From Alphaproteobacteria bacterium (GTDB taxonomy: Bacteria; Planctomycetota; Phycisphaerae; UBA1845), in assembly GCA_028285105.1 (NCBI GenBank), contig JANQQE010000014.1:124001-188000 (forward strand): 64,000 bases of DNA, read 5' to 3'. A model generated the notes under the pieces. It saw only the letters and a program-made list of their open reading frames with translations. It was not told the origin of the DNA and did not search any database. A program made the translations under genes and the position numbers. Within the stretch, counting starts at the first letter, position 1. Every line of letters begins with the position of its first letter. This document shows, in pieces, positions 8,508 through 17,769 of this stretch.

Positions 8508-9026
8508 TCAGCGAATAGTCAGTTCACAGTCGGTCGTGAGGTGTTCTCCCAATGGGGAGTTGTAGGTCAAGGCCAGGACGTATCTCGCACCTTCGGGTTG
8601 GGCACCGGCAGGGAACTCCAACGGTACCTCGTACATCCCGGTGATGACATTCCAGTATCGCTCCTGATCCTCCGGCGTCAGCAGATCGACATGCCACGGC
8701 TCGCAGATGCGCCGACCCTTGTCGAAACCGGAAGCGGCTCGGTGGGCGAACAACTCGACGCGGACTGACCCGGCGATTTTGACGGAGTCCCCGTAGGCAT
8801 CAAGCGGTTGAAATATCAATTCGATGCCATCTGGCAAGTCGTCGTCATCGAAACTGCGAAACCCGGTAAACGCCTCGACAATCCGGAATTGCTGTGGCAT
8901 AAGTAGTTCAACCATGCTGCGTGTATCTTCGTCTTCGAGATCGACGCGGCGGGACGAACACGCGGCATCGACAACGCAGAACAGAATCGCTACGCACAGA
9001 CATGGCAAATATCGGAGCAAACGCAT
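8508..9026 (-). CDS. Lipoprotein of unknown function
   Basis: A 172-residue protein starting at the ATG at 9026 (AAAGGTG about 8 bp upstream). The signal peptide has a basic start (MRLLRYLPC), a hydrophobic core and a lipobox VDAAC near residue 24, so the mature protein should be lipid-anchored. The mature part reads like one beta-rich domain (GIELIFQPLDAYGDSVKIAGSVRVELFAHR) ending in a transport-like strand pattern (YVLALTYNSPLGEH). No family is recognised. It is divergent from the lipoprotein gene at 9082 with only about 55 bp between starts, so the two may share a control region. Confidence 0.6.
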   Translation of the reverse strand: MRLLRYLPCLCVAILFCVVDAACSSRRVDLEDEDTRSMVELLMPQQFRIVEAFTGFRSFDDDDLPDGIELIFQPLDAYGDSVKIAGSVRVELFAHRAASGFDKGRRICEPWHVDLLTPEDQERYWNVITGMYEVPLEFPAGAQPEGARYVLALTYNSPLGEHLTTDCELTIR

Positions 9027-9081
9027 CAACTTGGCACCTTTAAGCAGCAAGAATTGGCAGACGTTTTCACGGGCAGGCAAA

Positions 9082-10254
9082 GTGTATCTTGCGTTCTGCG
9101 CTTGTGTCAACCGTCGATTCGATCACTCCTATAAGGCGACTTTCATCGGGGCCATAACAGCCCTGGCGTGGTTACCGATGACCGGTTGCCAATCCCAGTC
9201 GCGTTCTTTCGGCGACGACAACCGCATTCACGTGGGTGTCCATTATTCCGCCCGGGTCGCACGCCAGAGTTCACCCGATCGCAATCTCGATCTGGTCAAA
9301 CGCGACTTCGCCAACATCAAGAAGATGAAAATCGATGTCGTCTTGATCGATGAAGTCGATGGCAATGACGTCGATAGCATCGTGGAATGTGCAGATCGGC
9401 ACGATCTCAAACTGATTTTACCCGACATACAAGCCGTCAATCGCGTCCGCGGTCTTTCACTCGCAGGTGCATCCTCGTCCCGTCGAATCAAGTCGCCGGC
9501 AATTGTCGGGTATTACCTCGGCCATGTAGTTAACGGCGCGTCTTTTGCGCAGGCACAGAAAGAGTCCGCCCGCATCCACGCTGCCAACGCCAAGTCGCTG
9601 ACTGTCGTGCGAATGGATGCCTCAATGATTTCCGAGGATCGCATCGACGCATTCGATCACGTTATCGCTCATGTTGCGGGCGACGAATCAACTTCCAAGC
9701 CAACTGCCGGCGCGTTCCAGACGATACGATTTCGCAGCGACGGGCGCGAAAACGACGCAACGATTCGCTCCTGGTTGCTTGCGTTTCATCGCGGCTTGGC
9801 GAAAGGGCGATCGGGCGGGTTAATAATCGAAGGTTTTCGTACTCTTCCGGGCGACGGTGTCGGACTCGTCAGCCGCGACGTACCGCTGTCTCCTGAACGC
9901 ATCACGATGGTGCAGCGAATTGCGAATCGCGCGAAACGATGGAGTACGGTGCTGACTGGCTTGGGACAAGCCGATGTCAAACCACTGGAAGAGTCGCTCG
10001 CGTCAGTCGATGTCGCCCTACTTGCCAAAGGGCATCGCCGCTGTCTGCTGATCGTCAATCCTTCCACACGAGACTTCGCACGGGGGGAGGTATCGCTGCC
10101 CATCGAACTGAACGGTTCGGCGGTCGTAAGAGCCGTGGCGGTTCCGGCTGACTCGGATGCGACATTGGGTGATGTGATTAGAGCCCGAAGCGATCGGATC
10201 GTGTTTCAAGTGAAGTTGGCACCGGGCGATGCTGCGTTATATGAATTGTTTTAG
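9082..10254 (+). CDS. Putative lipoprotein, possibly TIM-barrel fold
   Basis: About 390 residues. There is no in-frame ATG before the signal peptide, so I take the GTG at 9082; AGGCAAA upstream is a weak ribosome-binding site. The open frame back to 8824 runs antisense through the neighbouring lipoprotein gene and is rejected. A hydrophobic stretch ending in the lipobox LPMTGC (about residues 32-37) suggests lipid anchoring. The mature part has alternating strand/helix segments (KIDVVLIDEVDGND, HDLKLILPD, IVGYYLGHVV, SGGLIIEGF) reminiscent of glycosidase-like TIM barrels, with a beta-rich C-terminal domain. Catalytic function is not demonstrable. Confidence 0.6.
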   Translation: MYLAFCACVNRRFDHSYKATFIGAITALAWLPMTGCQSQSRSFGDDNRIHVGVHYSARVARQSSPDRNLDLVKRDFANIKKMKIDVVLIDEVDGNDVDSIVECADRHDLKLILPDIQAVNRVRGLSLAGASSSRRIKSPAIVGYYLGHVVNGASFAQAQKESARIHAANAKSLTVVRMDASMISEDRIDAFDHVIAHVAGDESTSKPTAGAFQTIRFRSDGRENDATIRSWLLAFHRGLAKGRSGGLIIEGFRTLPGDGVGLVSRDVPLSPERITMVQRIANRAKRWSTVLTGLGQADVKPLEESLASVDVALLAKGHRRCLLIVNPSTRDFARGEVSLPIELNGSAVVRAVAVPADSDATLGDVIRARSDRIVFQVKLAPGDAALYELF

Positions 10255-10404
10255 AGGCATTATCGGACAACTCAATCGGAATCCGACTATCGCCATTTGA
10301 ACGATGTACCCGATACGATTGGTCGATCCATATAGCAGGAACGAACTGAAGAAGCAACGCAACATTGACACTTAAAGGCAAGCAGTTCAAGGGAACCTCA
10401 ACGA

Positions 10405-11349
10405 ATGGCCAGATCGAACATACTTATCACCGGCGGATCAGGATTCATCGGTTCGCACCTGGCCACCCGTTTTGTGGAACTTGGCCATCACGTTCGCATC
10501 TTCGATAATTTTTCAACCGGAAAACGGTCGAACTTGTCGCACATCGAAAGCAAGGTCGAAATCGTCGAAGGCGATCTGATTCATCTCGAAGAATGCGAAC
10601 GGGCGTGCCATGACATGGACTTTGTATTCCACGTAGCAGCGTTGCCAAGCGTTCCCATTTCCGTTGAGCGGCCTCTCGATACGCATCACAGCAACATCAC
10701 CGGAACCATCAACCTTCTGCTGGCCGCCCGCACCAACAAATGCAAGCGTGTTATCTACTCGGGCAGCAGCTCGTGCTACGGCGAAATCGAAGTATCGCCC
10801 AAGCACGAAAGCTTGTGCCCGGAACCCATCAGCCCCTACGCAGCCCAAAAACTCGCGAGCGAATACTACATGAGCGTGTTTTATCACTGCTATGGGCTGG
10901 ACACGCTAACCACGCGGTACTTCAACGTGTTTGGTCCGCGACAAGACCCCAAGAGTCAATACGCAGCCGTCGTGCCTGCATTTGTGACGTCAATCCTCAA
11001 CGACGAGCAGCCGACCATCTATGGCGACGGTAAGCAAAGTCGCGACTTCACCTACATCGAAAACATCCTGCACGCCTACATGCTCGCGATCGACGTCGAT
11101 AAGACGTGCGGCCAAACGGTCAACGTCGCCTGCGGCAACAACATCGACCTGCTCGGTATCGTCGAGAAAATCAATCAATGCCTCGGCAAGAACATTCAAC
11201 CAAAGTTCGACGCCCCGCGTGCGGGCGATGTCCGCCACTCAACCGCAGATATATCTGCCGCCAAGAACGTGCTGGGTTATGAGCCGGTGGTGTCGTTCGA
11301 CGAAGGTCTCAAGCACACCATCGAATTCTTCGCTGCGCAGATGAAGTGA
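10405..11349 (+). CDS. NAD-dependent nucleotide-sugar epimerase (extended SDR)
   Basis: A 314-residue extended short-chain dehydrogenase/reductase of the UDP-sugar 4-epimerase group. The Rossmann motif ITGGSGFIGSHL lies at the N-terminus, with FDNFSTGKRSN after beta-2. The catalytic serine region GSSSCYG and YAAQK (YxxxK) follow. Substrate-loop motifs TRYFNVFGPRQDP and YGDGKQSRDFTYI resemble the WbpP/GalE-like GlcNAc/GalNAc epimerases that supply precursors for surface glycans. The ATG at 10405 is well placed after AAGGGAA. It converges with a glycosyltransferase-like gene 16 bp away, consistent with a surface-polysaccharide role. Confidence 0.9.
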   Translation: MARSNILITGGSGFIGSHLATRFVELGHHVRIFDNFSTGKRSNLSHIESKVEIVEGDLIHLEECERACHDMDFVFHVAALPSVPISVERPLDTHHSNITGTINLLLAARTNKCKRVIYSGSSSCYGEIEVSPKHESLCPEPISPYAAQKLASEYYMSVFYHCYGLDTLTTRYFNVFGPRQDPKSQYAAVVPAFVTSILNDEQPTIYGDGKQSRDFTYIENILHAYMLAIDVDKTCGQTVNVACGNNIDLLGIVEKINQCLGKNIQPKFDAPRAGDVRHSTADISAAKNVLGYEPVVSFDEGLKHTIEFFAAQMK

Positions 11350-11365
11350 CCAGCAGGAAGGCGCA

Positions 11366-13168
11366 TCAGGAACAAGCCCAACCGAACAACTCTGCAAGTC
11401 GGTCGGACGTTTTGTGCGATTCCAGAAGCTCATCGCGAAGTTGTTCGACCAGCCGATTGCGATCATCGCCACCGAAACTCCACTTGCGAACCATGGCTAT
11501 GAGTTCTGCATAAGTGCCAAATTTTGGCACTTTTTGAAGTGTGCGACTGGCGCGATCGTATTGATTCAGCAAGCCGTTGTAATCAGCTCGCATCAGTGGC
11601 AAACATCCGGATGCGATGGCTTCCAGAGCATGTCCGACGGCTTGAGCGTCGCAGTATGCAAATACACCGCAGCAGGATTTTGCAAAGTATTTGGCGCGAT
11701 CTGCGTCATTTGGGATGACGCCGTGACAAATCGATGCGACCGAATCGTGCGACTTCCAGTGGCGGCCAAAAAGTTCGACGCTGATGTTGGCGGCGACCAT
11801 TGCTTCAACGGCTGACCGCGTCACGATGGTTTTGGGCATTCGCTCGTTGACCATACCGAGAAACTGTCGCCGCAGGCTGTCATCATTCAGCTTGATACCT
11901 GTGGATCGTTCGGCTTTCTTTAACAGTTCCGCAAGATCGATTGCCTTTTTTCGATCAGACGCCTGAGTAATGGATTGCTGCATTTCTGCCCAAAGTTTTT
12001 CATGACTCTCAAGGCCGATGTTGGCAGTATTCGGACTTAAATCCTTGGCATCGGCGAATACCAAAACCGCATCGCTGCTGTCAGTCGAAACGCCAGCATT
12101 GCCAAACCGCACATGATCGACACCTTTCTCAATCACACGAATGCGATCAACCGGTGCAGCGCGGTCGACCAAAATTTGTTTCACCTCCTGAGATGCGGCA
12201 ATCAGACGTCGCACGTCGCCGATTCCTTCCAACGCTACAGAAGGCAATCGCGAATCATCGAGATACCAACACGCCACGTCGATGCTTTCCGTCAGATAAT
12301 CTGCAAGTTGGCCGGGAACCGTATTGAGCAACAGAACAAGATCCACCGGTCTTTCGGCAATCGCCTGCACGCGCGAAACGAGCGAGCAGCTTTGCGGATG
12401 GTTGGGTACACTAATCGAAGTGGTCCAACCCAGATTGCAAGCTGCCCGTTCGATGCTTTGGGCATGTTCGATCGCGCCTCCAACGGCATCGACCGACAAG
12501 ATCGCCACGTGCGGAGAATTCTTCGGCGAAGATACGCCAGGCGCGATGCGTTCACGTAAAGCGGCTAGGTGCTTCAAATGCTGTTGGGCTGCGATATGAC
12601 AAGCACGATGCACGGTGTCGGTGCGGGACTTAAAACCAACCGCATCGAATTCTGGAAGCGTTAACAACTGCGTTGGAAAATCATAGCCGGGATGTTCGTC
12701 GATGAACCGGGGCAGCGTCTCTTCAACGTTGCCATCAAGCAGAATCAGTCGGCCGTCGGCGATCGGGTCATCCAACTCGACCACACAAAGCGTCGCGGCC
12801 AAACGGGGTGAACTTTCTTCGCAAACGAATGCTGCGCAGTGCGGCTGAAGTAAGCGTAGCAGGTGCAGGCATTCGTATCCCGAACCAATCGAAGGCAGCG
12901 CTACGTTGACGCCCCGATCGACAAAGTTGGAAAGCACTGCCGGGGCGCTGACCGAAGGCATCGACGATCCGCCCATCCATCCTATGCGGTTCTCAGTCCA
13001 TGAATCGACAATCACAGGCAGACCGTCACGTCCGGTCGCACAATGAATCGAATCCGGCAATTCAACAGACGCCAAACGATCCGCCAGCGCCGGTTGACGT
13101 TTGCTCAGTGCAGTGATGTTTTGTTTGAAGACTTCCGACGACTGCGAATTGCGCTCAAGTTGCAACAT
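11366..13168 (-). CDS. Glycosyltransferase-like protein with MAF/DUF115-like N-terminus
   Basis: A 600-residue cytosolic protein. The first ~60 residues (NITALSKRQPALADRLASVEL) recall the N-terminus of motility-associated-factor/DUF115 glycosyltransferases. Residues ~80-130 form a Rossmann-like segment (VALPSIGSGYECLHLLRLL). From about 230 a GT-B-like half begins (HVAILSVDAVGGAIEHAQS), and the C-terminus resembles CgeB/Glyco_trans_1 domains (AKYFAKSCCGVFAYCD, then GHALEAIASGCLPLM). Substrate unknown; possible roles are surface or protein glycosylation, given the neighbouring sugar epimerase. No clear ribosome-binding site precedes the ATG. It is downstream of a small membrane gene and the DUF1573 gene on the same strand. 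Confidence 0.65.
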   Translation of the reverse strand: MLQLERNSQSSEVFKQNITALSKRQPALADRLASVELPDSIHCATGRDGLPVIVDSWTENRIGWMGGSSMPSVSAPAVLSNFVDRGVNVALPSIGSGYECLHLLRLLQPHCAAFVCEESSPRLAATLCVVELDDPIADGRLILLDGNVEETLPRFIDEHPGYDFPTQLLTLPEFDAVGFKSRTDTVHRACHIAAQQHLKHLAALRERIAPGVSSPKNSPHVAILSVDAVGGAIEHAQSIERAACNLGWTTSISVPNHPQSCSLVSRVQAIAERPVDLVLLLNTVPGQLADYLTESIDVACWYLDDSRLPSVALEGIGDVRRLIAASQEVKQILVDRAAPVDRIRVIEKGVDHVRFGNAGVSTDSSDAVLVFADAKDLSPNTANIGLESHEKLWAEMQQSITQASDRKKAIDLAELLKKAERSTGIKLNDDSLRRQFLGMVNERMPKTIVTRSAVEAMVAANISVELFGRHWKSHDSVASICHGVIPNDADRAKYFAKSCCGVFAYCDAQAVGHALEAIASGCLPLMRADYNGLLNQYDRASRTLQKVPKFGTYAELIAMVRKWSFGGDDRNRLVEQLRDELLESHKTSDRLAELFGWACS

Positions 13169-13213
13169 GGAAGTGCATTCAAAATTGCGGGAGGTTCATG
13201 CAGACAACCGACC

Positions 13214-13426
13214 TTACTGCGACGTCGTGGTCACGCGGAGGTAGGCCATGATGACGAGAAAGACGAACCAGCCGGAATACACAATGATACTGGCGATCAA
13301 CGGCCCGCGCGACATCGGCGGCGCATCGCCTGCGAGCGTGTTGGGATTGTCCCAATCGATACGCGGAGTTCGTTCGACCGATTCCTCCAAACCAGCCGCT
13401 TCTGCCGATGTCTGCTCTTGATCCAT
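13214..13426 (-). CDS. Small C-tail-anchored membrane protein
   Basis: About 70 residues from the ATG at 13426 (GAGAGG 13 bp upstream); a GTG at 13447 is possible. An acidic N-terminal half (MDQEQTSAEAAGLEESVE) is followed by one strong hydrophobic helix (LIASIIVYSGWFVFLVIMAYL) and a short tail. It sits between the DUF1573 gene and the glycosyltransferase-like gene, all on the minus strand with gaps of about 35 and 45 bp, so it is probably part of that operon. No family is recognised. Confidence 0.55.
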   Translation of the reverse strand: MDQEQTSAEAAGLEESVERTPRIDWDNPNTLAGDAPPMSRGPLIASIIVYSGWFVFLVIMAYLRVTTTSQ

Positions 13427-13461
13427 GGTCTCGTTCGATCCTCTCACTCTTTAACGGTTCG

Positions 13462-14817
13462 TTACTTTATTATGCGAAACTGGATCGGCACATCAATTGT
13501 TTCGCTTCCGGCAACGTTCGTCTCGACGGTCAGTGTTGCGGATGCGTCCTGCGAAGGGGCATTGCCATCCGCCCAGTTCAACTCGATGAAGCGTACCTTG
13601 GGATGCGTCGCTGACGGTTCGACCACTTCAACGCTAATGTGCGGATTGTCACACGAAGCGCTCTCAATTTCCAGTGTCGAAACAATATCCGATTGCAAAC
13701 GAATGCGGCGAGGTTCAGCCAGCGCCCTTGCGTCGAATACAACGATTGGCGGATTAACCCTGCACCTGGGCAAAACATCTATAAAGAAAGGGATTTGTAC
13801 GATGGGCATGTCCGGCTGATCGGTGTACACCTTGACGGTATTCGCTGTCGGACCGTCGGGCGCGTTTTCTTTCAGACGCAGCGTGATGTCGATATCACCC
13901 GGTACTTTGCCGGTTGATTGTGACGCATCGAGATATTCGCCCGCATCGATCGAGATGATCTCAAACGGCTTTCCGTCTGCTGGCCTGAGCGTCACCGGAG
14001 CAAACTGCCGGCCCCTCGGTGTGGGATGGATGGACTCTACCATCGTTGGCCTGACTTCAATGGGCCCGACAATCTTTCCCTTGACCCGCGCGACGACGGT
14101 CTGAGCTTTCCCATTGACGGTTCCCGTGAATGCCAATTCCGTATCGATCGGACCCAACTCGACTTCATCCGCGACGCTGAACGTCACCCCGATACCCGCA
14201 ACACCTTCATCGTTGACGATCGATTCCATGGCGTATTCGAGGATGCGGCCCGGGACTTCGATTTCCAAACCATCCAGTGTCGCCCCATCAGCCGTCGGAA
14301 AAACGGAGAGCGTTTCGATTTGCTCACCAGGTCGCGCATCGATCAGTGCAACAAACTGCGCCGGTAGCACCTGAAAGCTGGCGAACACATTGGACTTGAC
14401 GATGAGTTCCGTCACCGGATATTCCGGATCGTTGGTGAGAACGGATACGAGTTTACGCTGGCGCCCTTGACGTTCTTCCGTGTTGAAGAAGACGGTGATT
14501 TCCTGCTTCCCGTTCGGCGGGACGATGCGTTGCGATTCGTCCAGTTCCAAAACCGTACAACCGCACGTGGCTGAGAGGTTCCTGATTTCCAAGTCTGCGT
14601 TGCCGTGATTTTCGACCATGACGCTACCAACGATTCGTTCATGCTGAGGCACATCGCCCAGGTCGATCACTTTGCTTTCAAAGTATGCCTGCGGTCCGTT
14701 CTGGATGCTGCGCGGTTCGGAGTGCGTGTGTTTGAAACCTTGTGCCCATGTCGGCGCAGTCATGCACGCAATGATGATCATGCCAAGGTTGCGGATTGAC
14801 GTTCGCATATCGTTCAT
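13462..14817 (-). CDS. Secreted DUF1573 protein
   Basis: About 451 residues with a signal peptide (basic RTSIRN, hydrophobic core, cleavage after TWAQG). The ATG at 14817 follows CAGGG by 8 bp; an in-frame ATG at 14808 is nearly as good. Just after the signal lies the DUF1573 signature: a KVIDLGDVPQHERIVG strand, ENHGNADLEI, then ATCGCTV. This Ig-like domain is common in Bacteroidetes and Planctomycetes exported proteins and its function is unknown. The remaining sequence contains two or three further Ig-like segments, the last ending in TLTVETNVAGSETIDVPIQF. Likely first gene of a minus-strand operon. Confidence 0.8.
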   Translation of the reverse strand: MNDMRTSIRNLGMIIIACMTAPTWAQGFKHTHSEPRSIQNGPQAYFESKVIDLGDVPQHERIVGSVMVENHGNADLEIRNLSATCGCTVLELDESQRIVPPNGKQEITVFFNTEERQGRQRKLVSVLTNDPEYPVTELIVKSNVFASFQVLPAQFVALIDARPGEQIETLSVFPTADGATLDGLEIEVPGRILEYAMESIVNDEGVAGIGVTFSVADEVELGPIDTELAFTGTVNGKAQTVVARVKGKIVGPIEVRPTMVESIHPTPRGRQFAPVTLRPADGKPFEIISIDAGEYLDASQSTGKVPGDIDITLRLKENAPDGPTANTVKVYTDQPDMPIVQIPFFIDVLPRCRVNPPIVVFDARALAEPRRIRLQSDIVSTLEIESASCDNPHISVEVVEPSATHPKVRFIELNWADGNAPSQDASATLTVETNVAGSETIDVPIQFRIIK

Positions 14818-15140
14818 GCCTGTACCCTGATCGATGTACCCCAAAACTTCGCATGGGATTCTATCGCGCAAGTCGTACAAGCGAAGTACCTCACGTTTGC
14901 CAACGTTTACACATGTACGGCGACTCTACGAAACCACAAGAATCCTCGTCGCTTGTACACCGACAAAGACAACCCGGGCATCCAGATGACCCATAAACTC
15001 ATGCAAAATATAATTTTACAACCACAATGCTCACGCCATCGCTACTGGTTACGGGTACGCTACTTGCCGATATCTCAGATACGTCCAATGCCTGTTGCGG
15101 AGGAATTCAGGCATTCAACGAACGCGATACCGGTCCCATT
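14818..15140. other. Divergent intergenic region between DUF1573 and GGDEF genes
   Basis: No gene is supported. The GGDEF frame is open back to an ATG at 15027, but the translation there does not resemble a protein N-terminus and lacks a ribosome-binding site. A GGAGGA at 15098 has no start codon at usable distance. I could not place promoters with confidence. Confidence 0.4.
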
Positions 15141-16550
15141 GTGACAAACGTGAATCGTAAATCCCCAGTTGCGCCCGCCCGCCAGACCGTGCAGAGTCGC
15201 CTTCGACTCACGATGTTTGCGGCATTCATGTTGCCGATGTTGGCTGTCGTCGCGCTTCAATCGTGGCTGGTCCATCATCGCGAAACGCAATCAGCCAACC
15301 AACTGCTCATCGAACGCGCGGGGGCTGGCGCTTCGATTCTCGAACTGTTGGCACGCAACCACACGTTTGAATCCATCACCGACCTGATCGTCGCAACCGA
15401 AAACGAAAGCGCTGTCGCCCGCGACGCCATCCGGGCGTGGTCCACCCAGTTCATGCGAATGTATGACGCCATCGGAATTGCCTTGCTCGATGCGCAGGGC
15501 AATATCGTTCATCGTTGGCCGACCGAACTTGCCGTAGACTTTGCGCCACAAAAAATCGACACGGAATCGGTCCCGGCTGTTTACACGTTTGAATTCTCAG
15601 AGTCCGAAGGTGCGCTTTCGCCAATACCCATCGACATCGCGGTCGCGCCGGTCAATCGCGGCCCCGGGTTGGCACCGATCGCATATGTCGTCGCCGCATT
15701 CCAGCCGCCTGACGTTTGGGCGAAAACGGCAAGCCAGATACTTCCGCTGATGGGTCTGCTGGCCATCGGTGCATTGGTCACTTCATTCATCGTACTTCGC
15801 AACATCTGGAAGAATATCACCGGACCTTTGGCAACCATCGCACGGCAGATCGCAACTCAGCCGCCAAGCGGCAGCGTCGATCCCGTTGCGTACACAACCA
15901 TCGAACTCGAACGAATCGCACTGTCGTTTGGCGCTCTCAACGAAGAACTGCATGAATCCCGAAGACAATCGGTGGTTCTCGAAAGACGCGCAGAATCAAA
16001 CGCTGCCGTCGAAAAGAAGAAGGTTCAGCAACTGCTCAACCGCGCCCGCAAGGATGCCGAACGGGACTCGCTGACGGGTTTGACCAACAGACGGTTCATC
16101 GAAGAGCGCTTGGAACCGATCTATCGCGAGCAGGTCAGTCAGCGCGTCAATGTCGTACTCGCGATGTTCGACGTAGATAACTTCAAACCGCTTAATGACA
16201 CCGAGGGCCATGCGGCGGGCGATGAGATTCTCCGGTTTTTCGGTGAATTGCTTCGCGGATCGTTGCGCGCAGACGACGTCGGAATCCGGTATGGCGGTGA
16301 CGAATTCGCGGCTGTCCTGATGGGCATTTCAAACGAGCAAGCCCACGACATCTGCGAACGGATCGTCAAGATGTTCAATAGACAGATCGCGACGATGAAC
16401 ATTAAGACCAAGGTCACGCTGAGTTCCGGATTCGCTTCACGCTCTGCAACGGGGGCGACATCGGCGACCGAATTACTCGCGCAAGCCGACGCCGCTTTGT
16501 ATGACGCCAAACGCAGCGGTAAGGGATGTGTTGCAGAATTCCAAGCGTGA
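15141..16550 (+). CDS. Membrane-bound diguanylate cyclase (GGDEF domain)
   Basis: Makes cyclic di-GMP from two GTP. I place the start at the GTG at 15141 (about 469 residues), which leaves a short basic N-terminus before the first membrane helix (MFAAFMLPMLAVVALQSWL). The 38 extra codons back to 15027 look non-coding, so the exact start is uncertain. An extracytoplasmic sensor region of about 170 residues is followed by a second helix (ILPLMGLLAIGALVTSFIVL), a HAMP-like linker and a coiled coil. The C-terminal GGDEF domain has an intact YGGDEF active site. A product-inhibition I-site (RADD) lies five residues before it, so the enzyme is probably active and feedback-controlled. Confidence 0.88.
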   Translation: MTNVNRKSPVAPARQTVQSRLRLTMFAAFMLPMLAVVALQSWLVHHRETQSANQLLIERAGAGASILELLARNHTFESITDLIVATENESAVARDAIRAWSTQFMRMYDAIGIALLDAQGNIVHRWPTELAVDFAPQKIDTESVPAVYTFEFSESEGALSPIPIDIAVAPVNRGPGLAPIAYVVAAFQPPDVWAKTASQILPLMGLLAIGALVTSFIVLRNIWKNITGPLATIARQIATQPPSGSVDPVAYTTIELERIALSFGALNEELHESRRQSVVLERRAESNAAVEKKKVQQLLNRARKDAERDSLTGLTNRRFIEERLEPIYREQVSQRVNVVLAMFDVDNFKPLNDTEGHAAGDEILRFFGELLRGSLRADDVGIRYGGDEFAAVLMGISNEQAHDICERIVKMFNRQIATMNIKTKVTLSSGFASRSATGATSATELLAQADAALYDAKRSGKGCVAEFQA

Positions 16551-16575
16551 ATGATCGCTTGTTGGCATTGGCCGC

Positions 16576-17757
16576 TTATGAACGTCGCCCGTTGGCCAGA
16601 TGCGGTTTGCGCCTTCCCACGATCAGTTGATCGCCCTTGACGCGCCGCTTGCGAAACCCGAGGAGGTGAAAAATCTCCAAGGCGTACCACTTGGCCCGCG
16701 ATCGGTTAATCACCAGGTTGTCTTTCAAGGTCGGATGGCGTCTGACACCGGGCAGCCAATGGACAAACGCATCGGCGCGCATGCGTCGCAAAACGCTCGA
16801 CACCTTTAACCAACCAACTTTGACTTCCCGACCCACGAAGAACCCGTCGTTACCCAAGCCCTGATAAAACGGCAGCAAAATGTAACCGTCCTCCGGACAA
16901 TGAATGGGGCCATTTCGATCGTGAGCAAGCACTTCGCCCTCGCGAACGGCTTGGAAGTTGCGGTATCCCGGATTCATCTGAAACCCGTCACCGTCCTTGA
17001 TTGGATGACGGTGACACACTTCAACGACTGGCGGAAGGTCTCGCGATGACGCCTCAAGAATCGCCCGCGATTTTGCAGTCTCTGGCGCATCCTCTTCCCC
17101 GATCATCTGAGCCGACACCAATGCCATCCAGATAATCGCTTCGATGCATTCGATCGATCGAGGGTCGTCGTGTCTGCCGCCTTCGATTCCAACGGTGACG
17201 TGACCGAGCGAATTCACGTAGTCGAGTACCACTCCGTCGATGTGTTCTTCCAACCCCAGAATCAATGGCATGTTGAGTCGCGATGCAAACCGCCGATTGG
17301 GCAGCGTGTCGCCAAAGAGTGCAAAAGGCGCGCCGTCGGCAGACATGGTGTGCATGTCGAGCATGAACACCTCGTCGTTGGCGTCATCGAATACCTGATG
17401 CAGCGTAGAAAGCAGCGCCAACTGCTCACGATCTTCGACCGATGGCGGCATATCGCGATGCGTTCCATTGATTCCGGAGATGCGTTCGGACATCCAAATG
17501 CGATTGAAATCGACATCGACGTGCCGAACGCCCTGGCGAAGGGCTTCGATGTTTCCAATCACCCCAACCATGCGCCCGCGAATTGGAATCCGCCGCGCGC
17601 TTAACACATCCAGTACGCGGCGGGCTGCATGAATCCCGGCAGGTTCGTTTCCATGAACACCGCCAAGACAAACAAGCGTTGGCCCCTTGCGTCCTTGATC
17701 GTAAGAACCGATCAGCCGTTGGTTGGTTGCCCCCTCCGGGCTATTGTCGCGAATCAT
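16576..17757 (-). CDS. AstE/AspA-family zinc hydrolase (succinylglutamate desuccinylase/aspartoacylase-like)
   Basis: A 393-residue M14-like amidohydrolase/carboxypeptidase. Zinc-binding motifs are GGVHGNEPAG near residue 35 (HxxE) and MLDMHTMSADG near residue 130 (the third His ligand). Later GIEGGRHDD supplies a likely catalytic glutamate. Residues ~280-330 form the beta-rich C-terminal module seen in AstE/AspA proteins. The family removes acyl or amino-acid groups from small amides; the true substrate is unknown. The start is 12 bp after the stop of the GCS2-CBS ligase gene, so they form a tight ligase-hydrolase operon. The ~60-residue basic tail (KRRVKGDQLIVGRRKPHL) exceeds the usual family length. 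Confidence 0.82.
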   Translation of the reverse strand: MIRDNSPEGATNQRLIGSYDQGRKGPTLVCLGGVHGNEPAGIHAARRVLDVLSARRIPIRGRMVGVIGNIEALRQGVRHVDVDFNRIWMSERISGINGTHRDMPPSVEDREQLALLSTLHQVFDDANDEVFMLDMHTMSADGAPFALFGDTLPNRRFASRLNMPLILGLEEHIDGVVLDYVNSLGHVTVGIEGGRHDDPRSIECIEAIIWMALVSAQMIGEEDAPETAKSRAILEASSRDLPPVVEVCHRHPIKDGDGFQMNPGYRNFQAVREGEVLAHDRNGPIHCPEDGYILLPFYQGLGNDGFFVGREVKVGWLKVSSVLRRMRADAFVHWLPGVRRHPTLKDNLVINRSRAKWYALEIFHLLGFRKRRVKGDQLIVGRRKPHLANGRRS

Positions 17758-17769
17758 GTTCGTTGTTGG